Shown: positions 33,598-44,500 of the stretch, one piece after another
How positions within the stretch are numbered: the stretch's first letter is position 1
Layout of the letters: the number at the start of each line of letters is the position of its first letter
NCBI GenBank assembly: GCA_019188255.1
Contig: JAETXT010000015.1
Location: 868,001-932,000, forward strand
Length of the DNA stretch: 64,000 nucleotides
Direction: 5' to 3'
Source of the DNA: Verticillium longisporum
Taxonomy: Eukaryota > Ascomycota > Sordariomycetes > Glomerellales > Plectosphaerellaceae
Position numbers and translations under genes: made by a program
Notes under the pieces: model-generated
Database searches by the model: none
What the model saw: only the letters and a program-made list of their open reading frames with translations
Told to the model about the DNA's origin: nothing

Positions 33598-34920
33598 CTA
33601 CGCCGCCGTCTTCTGGTTCAGCACCTCCTGCACGACCCTGAGCACCTCGGCGTGCACGGCGGCCGGGGCGGCCACGACGCCCTTGTTCTTGGCGAGGGTG
33701 CGGCCGACGGAGAAGTCGAGCCTCTGGCCGGCAATGTCGGTGACGTGGCCGCCGGCCTCGCGCACAATGAGGTCGCCGGCGGCGTGGTCCCAGATCTTCT
33801 CCTGGTAGGAGGCGCAGACGGGAAGGGGCAGGTAAATGTCGCCGAGACCGCGGGCGAAGCTGACGTACTTACTCTGGCAGTCCATGAGGACGCTGGGGCG
33901 GGTGTTGCCGAGGCGCTGGGCGATCTGGGCCTGGTCGCCGTGGGCGCTGTGGCCGGCCTCGACGCTCTCGCAGAAGGTGGCGGCGGCCATGTCGGACAGG
34001 GGCCGCATGGCGATGGCGCGGGCGTCGGCGGCGGCGGCGAGGGCGAGGGCGCCGTCGCGCAGGGGGAAGGAGGTGGCGCCCTGGCCTTGGACGGCGGAGA
34101 AGAGCACGCCGCGGCCCTCGTCGTCGGTGGCGTTGGCGCCCATGTCGGCCGTCAGCGGCGCGGCGTCGTCGACGGGCAGGTTCGGGCAGCCGAGGACGCC
34201 GACCTTGACGTCGCCGTCGACCATGAGGCCGAGGCACACGGCGTACTGGCCGCCGCGCAGGAAGCCCTTGGTGCCGTCGATGGGGTCGATGGCCCAGATG
34301 CGGCCCTGGGCGCCGCCCTTGCTGTTGCCGGCGTCGATGAGGTCGAGCATTTCGTCGGCCGTCTGGATGCCGCCGCCGAGGCGCTGCTCGGCGGCGGGGT
34401 CACGGAGGCGCGTCTCGCGCACGAGGTCCCAGATCTGGTTCTTGAGCTTGTCGTCCTCGCGCAGCTGGGCGGCCTCCTCCTCGGCGACAATCTCGTCTTC
34501 GGGGAAGTGGTGGCGCAGGGCGGCGATGATGAGGGCCTGGGCGCCAAAGTCGCCAATGGTGACGGGAGACTTGTCGTTCTTGTCGACTGTGCCCTTGGCT
34601 TTTTCGTGGAAGACGCGCTTCGTGAGGATGGCGGCGCGCTGGACGGCGAGCTGGGCGATCTCGAGTTCTTTCGCGTAGGGCGCCATGGTGGGCGGCTTCA
34701 CTGCTGGTTTGTTGGTGGTGGTGGTGGTGGTGATGGTGGTGGTGGTGAGGGGTCGGAGGGGCACGATGGGCACGATGGGCACGAGGGGCAGGTGGTTGGC
34801 GATGAGGGAGAGCCGCGGCAGAGCTCGAAGAGCAAAGATAGCCAGGATGACAGTGAGGACGGAGAAGAGAAGAAAAGAGAAGGTCACGAAGGGGCTTTTG
34901 TGGGTGGCTTGCCTGCGCAT
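33598..34920 (-). CDS. MET22: 3'(2'),5'-bisphosphate nucleotidase
   Basis: Hydrolyses 3'-phosphoadenosine 5'-phosphate to AMP during sulfate assimilation; the yeast enzyme (MET22/HAL2) is Mg-dependent and inhibited by Li and Na. Single exon. The inositol-monophosphatase-fold motifs are present: PVTIGDFGAQALI, an acidic EEEAAQL, DPIDGTKGFLRGGQYA (metal ligands Asp-Pro-Ile-Asp) and WDHAAGDLIVREAGG. Two starts are possible. MAPYAKELEIAQ at 34686 gives the ordinary ~360-residue enzyme. The upstream ATG at 34920 adds 78 residues with one hydrophobic segment (FVTFSFLLFSVLTVILAIFA) and a Thr run encoded by a GGT/ACC repeat. The longer form would be membrane-anchored or organelle-targeted. The frame stays open to 35046 but has no further ATG. 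Confidence 0.9.
   Translation of the reverse strand: MRRQATHKSPFVTFSFLLFSVLTVILAIFALRALPRLSLIANHLPLVPIVPIVPLRPLTTTTITTTTTTNKPAVKPPTMAPYAKELEIAQLAVQRAAILTKRVFHEKAKGTVDKNDKSPVTIGDFGAQALIIAALRHHFPEDEIVAEEEAAQLREDDKLKNQIWDLVRETRLRDPAAEQRLGGGIQTADEMLDLIDAGNSKGGAQGRIWAIDPIDGTKGFLRGGQYAVCLGLMVDGDVKVGVLGCPNLPVDDAAPLTADMGANATDDEGRGVLFSAVQGQGATSFPLRDGALALAAAADARAIAMRPLSDMAAATFCESVEAGHSAHGDQAQIAQRLGNTRPSVLMDCQSKYVSFARGLGDIYLPLPVCASYQEKIWDHAAGDLIVREAGGHVTDIAGQRLDFSVGRTLAKNKGVVAAPAAVHAEVLRVVQEVLNQKTAA
34714..34748. repeat. GGT trinucleotide repeat
   Basis: A nearly perfect GGT array with one GAT interruption. If the longer form of the nucleotidase is made, it encodes a Thr tract between the hydrophobic segment and the enzyme domain; otherwise it lies in the leader. 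Confidence 0.75.
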
Positions 34921-35893
34921 AAGTGCCTCTTTCTCTCGAATGCTGAGCTTGGGTTGAGCGAACTCTGGCTGCTGGTCTGCCACCGGTGTCGGACAGATGT
35001 CGTCAGTTGTGGGTGAGTCAGCTCGCTGCTCTGGGCTCGGGGTCACGTCACGTCAGTCGCCTCCCTCGAGGTACCTCTCTCTTCTCTCTAGGTGCTCAGT
35101 GATGCTCCGCATGGAAATCACCGGAAATCACGACCCGGGTCATTACTCGAACGCAATGAAGGCCTGTATTGTGTGTTCCCATGTCCCCCACCAGGCCCAC
35201 ACCAATTGACGTCGTGTCGATTTGCCCTACATGCAGCGCCTGGCACGAGCCTCTGTGGTTGTGTGCTGCTGCGTCAAGGCAAGACCTTCGCATCGTCTAG
35301 AACAGCGGATGGCGAGCGAGAGGTAGCATCCCGCTGTAGGCTTTCGTTTGGCCCCATTGCAGGCGACGACGAAGCTTGGTTTAGCATGGAACAATCTTCT
35401 CCCTCTTTGCGACCCCGTTCAACTCCCATGCATAAGCCATGAGAAGAACGCTCCAGGGCCGCCGTTGACAGAGATAGCCAGGCGGTTGAACATGGGTGCC
35501 TATGGGTGCCTGTCTAAGGCTGTTACAAGGCCCTCAAAGACGTTGCGAGCTCACAGACAACATTACAACATCACAGAACATGAGAGATTTCCTGCTATTG
35601 CTGGCCTACTCGGAATGCTACGAGGACCAACCCTCAGTTTCTGTCCATGGCACCATTGTGCATCCACTGCGGAAGGATAATCTTGCCGGCTTCCGCCCTT
35701 GTCGAACCCTCCGTCACCCCTGCCGCTCTATGATGCGACACAATGTTATACTTGAAGCTGCCGAGGATCTTGAAGTCGATGCTACAAAGAACATGCCGAC
35801 CTCGTGCAGGACTCTGGTCAGTATGTTCCATCTCGCGGAGCCAAGGCTAGAAATGCAGCCTTTCCCGACAATGGTCCTCGATATCGGACAACA
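34921..35893. other. Intergenic region between nucleotidase and P450
   Basis: Nearly 1 kb between two minus-strand genes: promoter of the nucleotidase and 3' region of the P450. A GAGGTACCTC palindrome occurs near 35069. No coding sequence could be supported. Confidence 0.5.
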
Positions 35894-37556
35894 TCACTTC
35901 CGGGGTCGTAGCGTCGCACGTACGCCCTTGCTATCCAGCTTACCCACAGCCACGAAGAAATCGTGCTGGCATGTGACGTCGTCGAGGCCCGTCTCGTACA
36001 GGTCCCAATCGAAGCGCGAGATGATTGTCGACGCTGTGAGGAACAGTTCCGCGTGGGCGAGGCTGTAAGAGATGCAGTGAATATCTTGTTGTGGCAAATG
36101 GCAGAGAGAGAGGCCCGACACTCACTTCATTCCCGGACACTGCCGCGCGCCCTTGCCAAACGGCACGAAATACCTGTCGAGCTTGCGCCCCGCCGTGCCG
36201 GCCTCCAGCCATCGCTCGGGGCGGTACGTATGAGGTTCAGGGAAGACGTCCGGATCGGTGAGGACATCGTGGGGCGTCATGGAGACGGGTGTCTGCGCTG
36301 CTTAGTGGAAGTTTTCCCGATCGGCAAAGGCACAAGCGGCGTACCCCGGCCGGGATGATCCAGTCCTTGTATCGGATATCCTCGTGGCAAATTCTCGGAA
36401 GGCGCGTCGTCACACCGTACGACAGGCGGATAGCCTCTTTGATGGCGGCGCTCTGTTGTCGTCAGTCGTCAGCCGTCAGCCGTCAGCCGTGTGGCCCATG
36501 TCATGACCAGGCAAGTAACAAATCTCACAAGATACGGCAGCCGCTGCAGCTCGATCCACGAGGGAACCGGCCCTCCCTTCCGCACGACGCCGTCCAACTC
36601 CCGCCTCACCTCGACGAGCGTCTCAGGCGCGTGCTTGAGATAGAACATGAGCCGCGTCATGGCCTGCGCTGTCGTCTCCGACCCGGCCCCTGTCAGGATC
36701 TCGGCCTCGTCGCAGAGCCTATCCAGCGTCTTTTCCTGCTGCGGCAGGGGGCTATCCCGTAGCGCATGGAATATGGTTTGGCGGGCGCCGGCACTGTCAC
36801 GGTCGGCCCCCCCCTCAAGGATGGGCCCCACCTGCTTCCTGACGCTCTGCTGCCACCAGAACAGGTGTCCCACGGCGGGGTTGATGGCGGACACGACGGG
36901 GAGGGGGAGGCCCTTCATGACGGGCAGGATCCAGGGGAACTGCCTGCTGAGGGCGCCTCCTTCGAAGGCGCCGAGGATGGTCTCCTTCCACTGCAGCTTG
37001 AAGTCGGGCTCGTCCAGATAGCCCCTGTCGGCGGCGAAGGCGTAGTCGCAGATGATGTCCATGGTCAGGGCCATGAAGGCGGCGTCGAGGCGGACGACCT
37101 CGCCGGTGCGCGCAACGGCCTCGAAGCGCGCCGCGAGCTTGTCGACCTTGGCACGGAGCACGGGCTCGAGGGCCGTCACGGCGCGGGCCGAGAAGAAGGG
37201 GTTGAGCGCGCTGCGGCGGAGGTGGTGCAGGTCGTGGGCGACGGTGGAAAAGGAGGACCCCGGGGCGCCGGCGAGGTTCGTCCACCACTGGTACTTGTCG
37301 AGGCGGCGGTTGGCGACGTAGAGGTCGTGGGCTCGATGGCACTGTGCATCTCGCGAATCTTCCACATGAAGGTGCCCCTGCGCACGACGTCCCAGTAGAA
37401 TTCAACCCACAGCGTCGAGGCCGTCCATTTGGGACCCGGGAACTTGGAGAGCGGGTGACGATACACTCGTCTCCATGCGGCAAACACGACGGCTGCCACG
37501 ACGGCTGCCACGGCGGCTGCCACGGCCATGGTGACGAAGTGTAGAGTGGGAAGCAT
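35894..37556 (-). CDS. Cytochrome P450 monooxygenase with internal deletion
   Basis: Four exons on the minus strand: 37556-36529, 36452-36345, 36292-36126 and 36062-35894, with introns of 76, 52 and 63 nt. The N-terminus MLPTLHFVTMAVAAAVAAVV is an endoplasmic reticulum anchor, followed by YRHPLSKFPGPKW. I-helix AGSETT, K-helix EAIR, YRPERW and the heme loop FGKGARQCPGMN with its Cys ligand are present. Between REMH and AHDLYVANRR, near 37335-37350, the expected ~20 residues (in other P450s a stretch resembling KYGPIVRINP) are missing and the frame changes by one base. This is too large for a run-length error. It could be a real deletion, making this a pseudogene, or an assembly gap. The family looks like ordinary fungal P450s; the substrate is unknown. 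No biosynthetic cluster surrounds it. Confidence 0.85.
36468..36488. repeat. GTCAGCC x3 inside P450 intron 1
   Basis: Three perfect tandem heptamers within the 76-nt first intron of the P450 gene (36453-36528), close to its 3' splice site; probably length-variable. Confidence 0.75.
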
Positions 37557-38100
37557 GGCAAGCTGGTCTCCAGATCTGTCTTGCAACGCCCTGCGCACCG
37601 GTAGGAACCTCAGATGGAGCGTCGACAGGCCGCGCACAACAGCGGCACCTGAATGAAATGGGTAAAGCAGAGGAACTGATGGAACGATGCCGTGGACATG
37701 ACCACCTCGAGGAAGGGGGAAAAGGGAGACATGCATGTTCCGGTGCCCGACCATGTCCCCCTACGCCATCCCCCCCCTCCCGGCAGCCAGGCTAATGGGA
37801 CGCACTCGCTCACTAGCTACCGCAGCAAATGGCAAGGATAAGGACAAGGACGAAGATTCAATGCTGGATGGACAGCCTGCACCATGGCGGTCTAGCCCGT
37901 TTGGCACCTTGTCTCCCGAATCGGCTTGCCAAACGAGCGCGTGCTATTGGATCATGACTAAGTAATCCTACGTTGACCCAAACCTCTACTGACCTACCCA
38001 GGCTTGGTCGATCACACCATGACCACAAACACCAAACACCACGTGGCGTGATTCTCTTGTTCCTCGCAGCCTCGCCTCAAGCACACCCATTCTTCCCATC
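37557..38100. other. Divergent promoter region, P450 and methyltransferase
   Basis: 544 bases separate the P450 start (-) from the LaeA-like gene start (+), so the two could share regulatory sequence. No clear element was identified. Confidence 0.45.
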
Positions 38101-39321
38101 ATGTCTGAACCGCAGTCACAGGCAGCCGCTGCGCCGTCGGCTACATCACCGCCGCCGGCTACATCACCGCCGCCGGCTACATCACCAAGATCGTCGCCTC
38201 CCCACGCCGGTTCCCCGCCCACGTCCGCGTCGCCCGCCATCGCCAGCGGCCCCGACGCCTCGGATGACCATCTGCAGCCCATTGAGGTGAACGACGAAGA
38301 CTCGGTGCTGGGCGCAGAGGACGACGCACGCTCCGACTATGCCTCGGACGTCTCCGACACAGCCAGTGTCACCTCCTCCGTGTTCAATTTCGAGTATGAG
38401 AATGGCCGCCGCTACCACAGCTACCGCGCCGGCCAATACCTCCTTCCAAATGACGACAAGGAGCAGGACCGCCTCGACCTCACCCACCACGTCTTCTCCC
38501 TCACCCTCCACGGCGAGCTGTGCATCTCCCATCTCGAGAACCCCCGGCGCATCCTCAACCTGGGCACCGGCACGGGCATCTGGGCCATAGACGCCGGCGA
38601 CCAGTTCCCCGCCGCCGAGGTCATCGGCACCGACCTCTCCCCCATCCAGTCCTCCTGGGTGCCGCCCAACGTCCGCTTCGAGGTCGATGATGCCACCCTT
38701 CCGTGGACCTGGCCCCGCGACCACTTTGACTTTGTCCACGCCCGCACCCTCGGGGGCGCCATCAAGGACTGGCCCACCCTTCTCCGCCAGTGCCGCCATC
38801 ACCTCGTCCCGGGGGGCCAGGTCGAGATCGCCGAGGGCCGCGCCGACTTCTTCTGCGACGACGGCACCCTCACCGAGTCGTCCAAGACGTACCAGTGGCT
38901 CTCCGAGTTTCGCCGTCTCGCACAGCCCCTCGGCTTCGACATCGCCCCCGCACTGCCCCAGCTGCTCGAGGACGCCGGCTTCGAGGACGTCCGCATCGTC
39001 CAGAGGCGCGTGCCGCTCGGCACGTGGCCCAAGGACGCCCATCTCCGGGAGATTGGCCGTGCTTTCCGTGTGCAGTTTGTCGAGTATGCGCTCGAGGCCT
39101 ACTCGCTCGCCCTGTTCACGAGGCTGGGCGGCTGGACGAACGAGGAGGCCCAGGTCCTCTTTGCCATGGTCAGGGATGAGATGAAGACGAACAAGGTTCA
39201 TCTTTATACCTACACGTGAGTTTCTCCCCCTTTTTTTTTGTCAAGGCACGATGAGCGTGTGCTAACCCATGGTTCCAGGGCCTTTGTAACGGGTCGGAAG
39301 CCGACGACCGCAACTTCTTGA
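38101..39321 (+). CDS. LaeA-like SAM-dependent methyltransferase
   Basis: Two exons, 38101-39215 and 39279-39321, with a 63-nt intron; 385 residues. The first ~95 residues are Ala/Pro/Ser-rich and include an ATSPPP repeat encoded by an 18-bp tandem repeat. The class I methyltransferase domain has YRAGQYLLPNDDKEQDRLDL, typical of the LaeA-like/TAM family, motif I LNLGTGTGIWAID (about residue 153) and GTDLSPIQSSWVPPNV, followed by FDFVHARTLGGAIKDW and a post-I Pro-Gly motif, HHLVPGGQVEIAE. Family members methylate unknown or small-molecule substrates, and LaeA itself is a regulator of secondary metabolism; this protein is one of many paralogues, so neither function can be assumed. The short last exon restores the C-terminal GRKP seen in relatives. 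Confidence 0.88.
38139..38186. repeat. 18-bp tandem repeat in coding sequence (2.7 copies)
   Basis: The unit GGCTACATCACCGCCGCC is repeated and encodes ATSPPP in the disordered N-terminus of the LaeA-like protein. Copy number can be expected to vary between strains. Confidence 0.85.
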
Positions 39322-40747
39322 TCTCGGGTTGATGGGCTCCAGGCGGCCCGGAGACTTGTTGCTTGAGTCTAGAGCACTATAACACACGAGCCAGCGTTCT
39401 TTTTTAGTTCATGCCCTTTTCCTTGCTTCGCCGCATAGAGACCTCCCTTGCATCATGCACAAGACTAAGGACATATCCCTCGACCATCATTCGGCTCTCG
39501 AGACGAAGCCATGCTCATGGAATGGACTGCCTGGCTTGAGCCGGCGGTGCAGCATTCGCCGCGTTGCTCTGGGCGTCTGACTGCTCCAGAGGCTTGTAGG
39601 GAGTTGGAGAATGACCTCGAAGACGTTCGTATAGCTGACTGCTCGTCAATTGTTCATTGTTCGGCTGTGGATGTCAAGTGATAGATCCGCTGTCCGGACA
39701 GCACCATGCAGGGTGACCCTCCGCTCAATAGGGGTAGAAGAAAGGGCGTGCGCACGAGGTCAGGCTCTTCGAGTCCATTGTGAGGAGAACAGGACCTGCT
39801 TTGAGACATGAGCGTGACTGTGAGTCGTATGCCGATTGGCTCTCCTACGGTCGAACCACCAGAAGCTGTGGGTGCCGTTGGGATGAATTGAGCCGAGCTG
39901 CACTATATCACAGTTTTGGCTACTGTAGGCTCACTCTCTCCCGTTGACTGGTGATTCGTCCTGGTGGTGCGTGGCCAGCGCTGTCTGATGTATGCTTTTC
40001 TGCGGAGCTGGGCCTGGAGTGCAAATGAAAGAGGCCGTGGATTTACTGAGAGAGGACGACTTTACCGTGATTGAACAAAATGTGAATGACCTATGGGTAG
40101 CTGTTCAATGACCACGCACTTTGGGTGAGTTTGAGATTTCGACTACATCAGAAGCCAGCCTCTGCGTTGGCCGGCGGCCTCTATCGTCGGAGCACCCAAC
40201 AAGACCAAAGGACTGCTCCATCAGCTTGGTGTGCAGGGTAAATGGACCCTGGAATAACTGAGAGACGACCGTCATGGTGTGATGCATCTCTGCATGTCGC
40301 TGTCAAGAAGGGGAGAGCGAGACAGGGATGCGGGAACGATGGTAGAAAGCTTGGGAGAGTACTCACAATTGTGATGCGCATTCTGATTTCAAGAACTCTC
40401 TTTCAGTGTCATTTCGGATATGACTTGACGCATCGTAGCCCTTCAAATATGCTCTAGTAATGATGAAGCTTTCGGAATTGTTTCTTCTTGTTGTAGAGGG
40501 GTGGCTTGCCGGTGGAAGGGGTGTTTGCAGTGTGCCGTACCCATATTGGGGCAAACAAGAGCAGTTACGGTGCACTGCAACACCTAATCCTTTCCGCCTG
40601 CATGACCTTCGGGCTTTTACATGACCAAAAACGTACCAAAGACAAGCCCGCCGCATGGTACACCACCACCTCCCCAAAGCCATCACCCTCAAGCCAACAC
40701 CGAAGCCAGAAGCCTTCGAAGAAGAGACAGCCACAAAGATCACCGCC
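39322..40747. other. Intergenic region upstream of FMC1
   Basis: 1.4 kb between two plus-strand genes with only short, overlapping open frames on both strands. No recognisable gene, repeat or RNA was found. Confidence 0.5.
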
Positions 40748-41062
40748 ATGGCCTCCAACCCCGCCACCCTGCGCTCCCTCTACCGCAGCCTCCTGCGCGA
40801 GCTCCCGCCCCGCCCCATCCTCGCCCGCAACCGATCCCCCATCCACGCCCGCATCCGCAGCAGCTTCGCCGAGCCCGCCGCCGCGCACCCCGCCGCCGCC
40901 ACCGAGGCCGCGCAGTTCCTCGACTACCTGCGCGCCCAGCGCGTCTACGCCACGCTGCTCGAGCGCTACAACCCCGGCATGGGCATGGACGAGGAGGAGC
41001 GCGTCCGGCTGACGGCGAGGAGGGTCGGCATGGATCTGCCCAAGGAGTTTGGCAAGCAATGA
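40748..41062 (+). CDS. FMC1: ATP synthase assembly factor FMC1 (LYR family)
   Basis: Small mitochondrial matrix protein, 104 residues in a single exon, needed in yeast for assembly or stability of the F1 sector of ATP synthase, especially at high temperature. The LYR motif is at residues 11-13 (LRSLYRSLLRELP), and the C-terminal block LLERYNPGMGMDEEERVRLT is typical of fungal FMC1. The start is MASNPATLRS, in the strong context CACCGCCATGG. The frame is open further upstream (to 40655), but that part is not conserved in character and is probably leader sequence. Confidence 0.88.
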   Translation: MASNPATLRSLYRSLLRELPPRPILARNRSPIHARIRSSFAEPAAAHPAAATEAAQFLDYLRAQRVYATLLERYNPGMGMDEEERVRLTARRVGMDLPKEFGKQ

Positions 41063-41543
41063 AGGAAACCGTGTGCGGGAGCGGACAGGGGCCTGACCCC
41101 TTTATTGCCATGGAGGAGGGGTGGGCGGGAAGAGGGATGGGACGGGGACAGAGATGCAGACGAGCCGGGCGGGTGCCCATTGAAAGCCCCCGCCCATGTA
41201 CAACATGTGATACCACGACATACGCCTTGTACATTACATCCGGGGAAGAAAACACCACGGCTGATGCCTCGAGGACAGGAACATCTAGATGAGATGACAG
41301 GAGCTGGTATGAAATGGCACCAGCATGATCAGTGGAACGGCGGCTGCAGGGGTCGAGCCTGAACTGCATCTACAAACAAAATGATCCAGACGAGAGCTTC
41401 CCAATGAGAAATCATGTAATCACAATTGTGATTTATAGAGAGCATTCAATGTATCGTGTAATGGGGCTATCAACTTTGTCAAGCCAGATGAAGGAGACGA
41501 AAACGTCACGGCAGCACATGCTGCCTCTCTAACAATTCCCACT
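41063..41543. other. Convergent intergenic region
   Basis: 481 bases between the FMC1 stop and the end of the minus-strand gene that follows. AT-rich near 41380-41480, presumably the two 3' untranslated regions. Nothing else seen. Confidence 0.5.
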
Positions 41544-44500
41544 TCACACGCTGCCCACGCCGCCATCCTCGAGCGTCTCGTCCCAACCGCCCGTCTGCAG
41601 GAGCCACTCGCCCACAGTCTGCTTTACGCCCTTGACACCCTCGCCCAGCGCGCTGTGCCACTGGTCCTGGACGACGCGCACCTTCTCCTTGAGGTCTTCC
41701 GTCAGCCTCTTCTCCTCCTCCTGGCGCAGCGCATCCGCCCGCTCGCCGCCCTCCTCGTTCTGCACCACCTTGGCCTGCGCGTGCGCCGTCGCCTCCTTGA
41801 CCTCGTGCAGCAGGCAGAGCAGGTTTGTCTGCGACTCGATGAACTGGTACGTGCTCTTCTCGGCGTGCAGCACAAGGCTGAAGAGGTACTGCAACGGGTG
41901 CTGGTGATACGTCGGGTTCTCCTGGTACTCCTGCGCCGGAATCTGCACTCGAAACCCTCCTCCGCTGAGGTCTCCCGGCACCTTGTCGAGCAGCCGGCTG
42001 AGTGGGGGCGCAATGTCCCAGAACGCCGACAGCTGCACCTCGACGCCGCGCACGACGTTCTGCTCCATGACGTTCTGAAACGTCCGCGTCCGCTCGAGGA
42101 CCTCGTTGGCAAAGGCCAGCTGTCGCTTCGCCGCATCCTCGGCGAAGAAGGCCTCGGCGGACCGTACCTTTTCCTGGTTATTCGCAAGCCGGTACGGCGT
42201 GACGACAACGTCGCGGTACCGGTCGTTGCGGTCCGACAGCAAGTCGTAGTTGGCCCGATGCAGAACCTCGCTTGCCTCAAAAATCCATTTCAGCAGCGTC
42301 AACTTCTCCAGTAGCTCTGGCTTGTCGTCGCCCTCCTCCTGCGGCATGTCCGCTGCGCTTTCCACGTCGTCAAACAGCCGACTGGCGAGCCCGTCGAAGA
42401 GCGCGTTCGCCTTGGCGATGCGGCCAGTGAGGAGCTCGTTCAGAGGGATCACGACTTGGCTCTGGAAATGTTCAAAGTCGGCCTTTTCCAGGTCCTTGAG
42501 TCCCTCTCTTTCGCTCTCGTTCGAATCTTGCTCAATCGCAGAAGCCTCTGCAAAGGACATGTTGCCCGAGTTGATTTCTTGTTGAAGGTTGCTGCGCAGA
42601 GCCGATCGTCGCTCCGAAGCAGCTTTGGTGGCCTCTTCCCGCTTCTTGCGGCTCGTTTGCTGGTATCGCGCCCTAGCATGCTCAATTTCGGAAAGATCGC
42701 TGATCTGTCTCACAGCCGTGCGTGTCGCCGTGAGTTCGGGGTGGTTGTTGTTCACAGCCGGGTGGTGGCGAGGATACGGAGGAGGCAGAGTCACGAGGCG
42801 AGAAATGTCCAACTGTGCTGGACCTGGGGTAGTTGGCGATGCCGACGAGGTGAGGGACTGCGTGGAACTGCGAATGCCAACGGGCTGGGGAGTCAGGGCT
42901 GACTCCTGGTCATGCCAACCCGTCTTCTCGGGCGGATAGCCAGCCGAAGCATCAGGCTCACTGACGCCCGTGTGCAGTTCGTCTTGGACCGGACTGTCTC
43001 CCCATTGCATAGCCTCGCGGGCTTCTTTTGGCATTCCCATGTACTTGGATACGCGTTAGGACCTCTCCATCAAGTGACCCCCAGTTCCTGCCGAGTCTGA
43101 TTCCCACCATCTGCTGGGCGGCCGGCCTCGAGAACTACCATCCCCATTCCCACTGACGCTGAGGCTCAGGATAGGAGAAAGGGAAGGCATGTAGTTGGAC
43201 GTCCATGTGCCATTGTTTGGTGGACCAGCCAAGGGCGAGCTTGGTGTGTTGGCAGATGTCGGTGCTGAGCTCGACTGCCCAACGACGTCTCGGTACGCAG
43301 AGTCAATGGACCCGCGGTGTGATCGAGAGGGCTGAGATGACAGTGGCGTGAATTGGCTCTGGCCTGGATAGATCCCGGATTCTCGCCTGGCCGCCATGGG
43401 CCGGAAGAGGTCCCTCGTCAGATCAAATATCTCAGACCCCATAGCCCCTATCGCCGAAGCATATCGCTCGCGTCGAATCCTCGACTCGCTGACGATAAAG
43501 TCGGCAAAAAGCCGGACTCGGTCTCCATCGGATGTGGCGGCCGCTTCGCTGGCCGCAAAAGCCTCAAATCTTTCAATGGTCCCCTGACAGAACTGATCGG
43601 CTGTTTGAGAAACGACCACAGTTTTGGGCACCGTTGTTGACGAAGATGGGGCGCTATCGGAGGGCGTCGCCGCAGCCCGACCCAAGGAGCCTGACCTGCC
43701 GCCTCGAGTCTGAGAGGCTGAAGCCGAGCGACTGTGAAGTGGCGGCGTTGGGAGCGCTTTCGGCGCAACGCCTCGAGGATCAGTGGCGGGGGCTTTCCCG
43801 GGACGTGGTGAAAAGGGCGGTGTTGCCATGTCCCGCTCAGTCCTGTGTGCAGACCCCAGAGCTTTGGGGGTAAGACTCAACGGGTCTCGTTGCGAGTCGC
43901 TCCCCCCCGTCTGGGGCGTGTCCTGCATCGTCCTGCCTCCGCTCCTCGGGGTAGACTTGTTAATGGTCCGTCGCCGGGACAAGGTAGTGGCACTCGGGAC
44001 CACGATATCGGTCAATTGCATTGGTTGTAGGATGCCGTCCATAGACTCGTGTTGTCTCGTCCGGCTCTCGGCTCGCCTCTGAACAATGGTCTTATCGAGA
44101 CGCACAGCACCAGCACGACTAAGACTGGCGGAGCTTGTCAATTCGGTGACCTGACTCGAAGAGGCAGGCTGGGTGGTGTCAATCGTCAGGCCAGCAGCCC
44201 TGCCCCGCGAAGGTGTTGGGGTCGCTTGCTGGACGTCTTGATCGATCCAGTCAGCAGGTGTCGGGGGAACAGGGCCAAGCGCGGAGCCGTTGCTGGGCGG
44301 AGGGCGCCTTGTCGGTGGCGAGACCATCGGTTCACTCGTCCTGCTGGTACTTTGTACGCTCTGTGATCTGGATGAAGCTGGCGGTGGACCGGGTGGTGGA
44401 GGCGGAAGTGGCATGCCGGGCTCCCATCTTGTCTGCGATGTTGATCGAGACCTGGCTGATGTCGGAGTCTCGATGGCGCTTGTGGACACCGCCCGACGTG

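Noticed and set aside
33652..35016. 454-codon open frame on the plus strand opposite the nucleotidase gene
   Set aside because: It is a GC-rich antisense shadow: composition is Gly/Ala/Val/Glu-repetitive, and the opposite strand encodes an unmistakable enzyme.
38182..39201. 339-codon open frame antisense to the LaeA-like gene
   Set aside because: Shadow frame of a high-GC gene; no recognisable motif, while the other strand has full methyltransferase motifs.
43056..43058. Interpretation of the TAA as a boundary between two genes
   Set aside because: The downstream ATG is 18 bases away in the same frame, leaving no room for a 3' end and a promoter, and the sequence on both sides reads as one protein.
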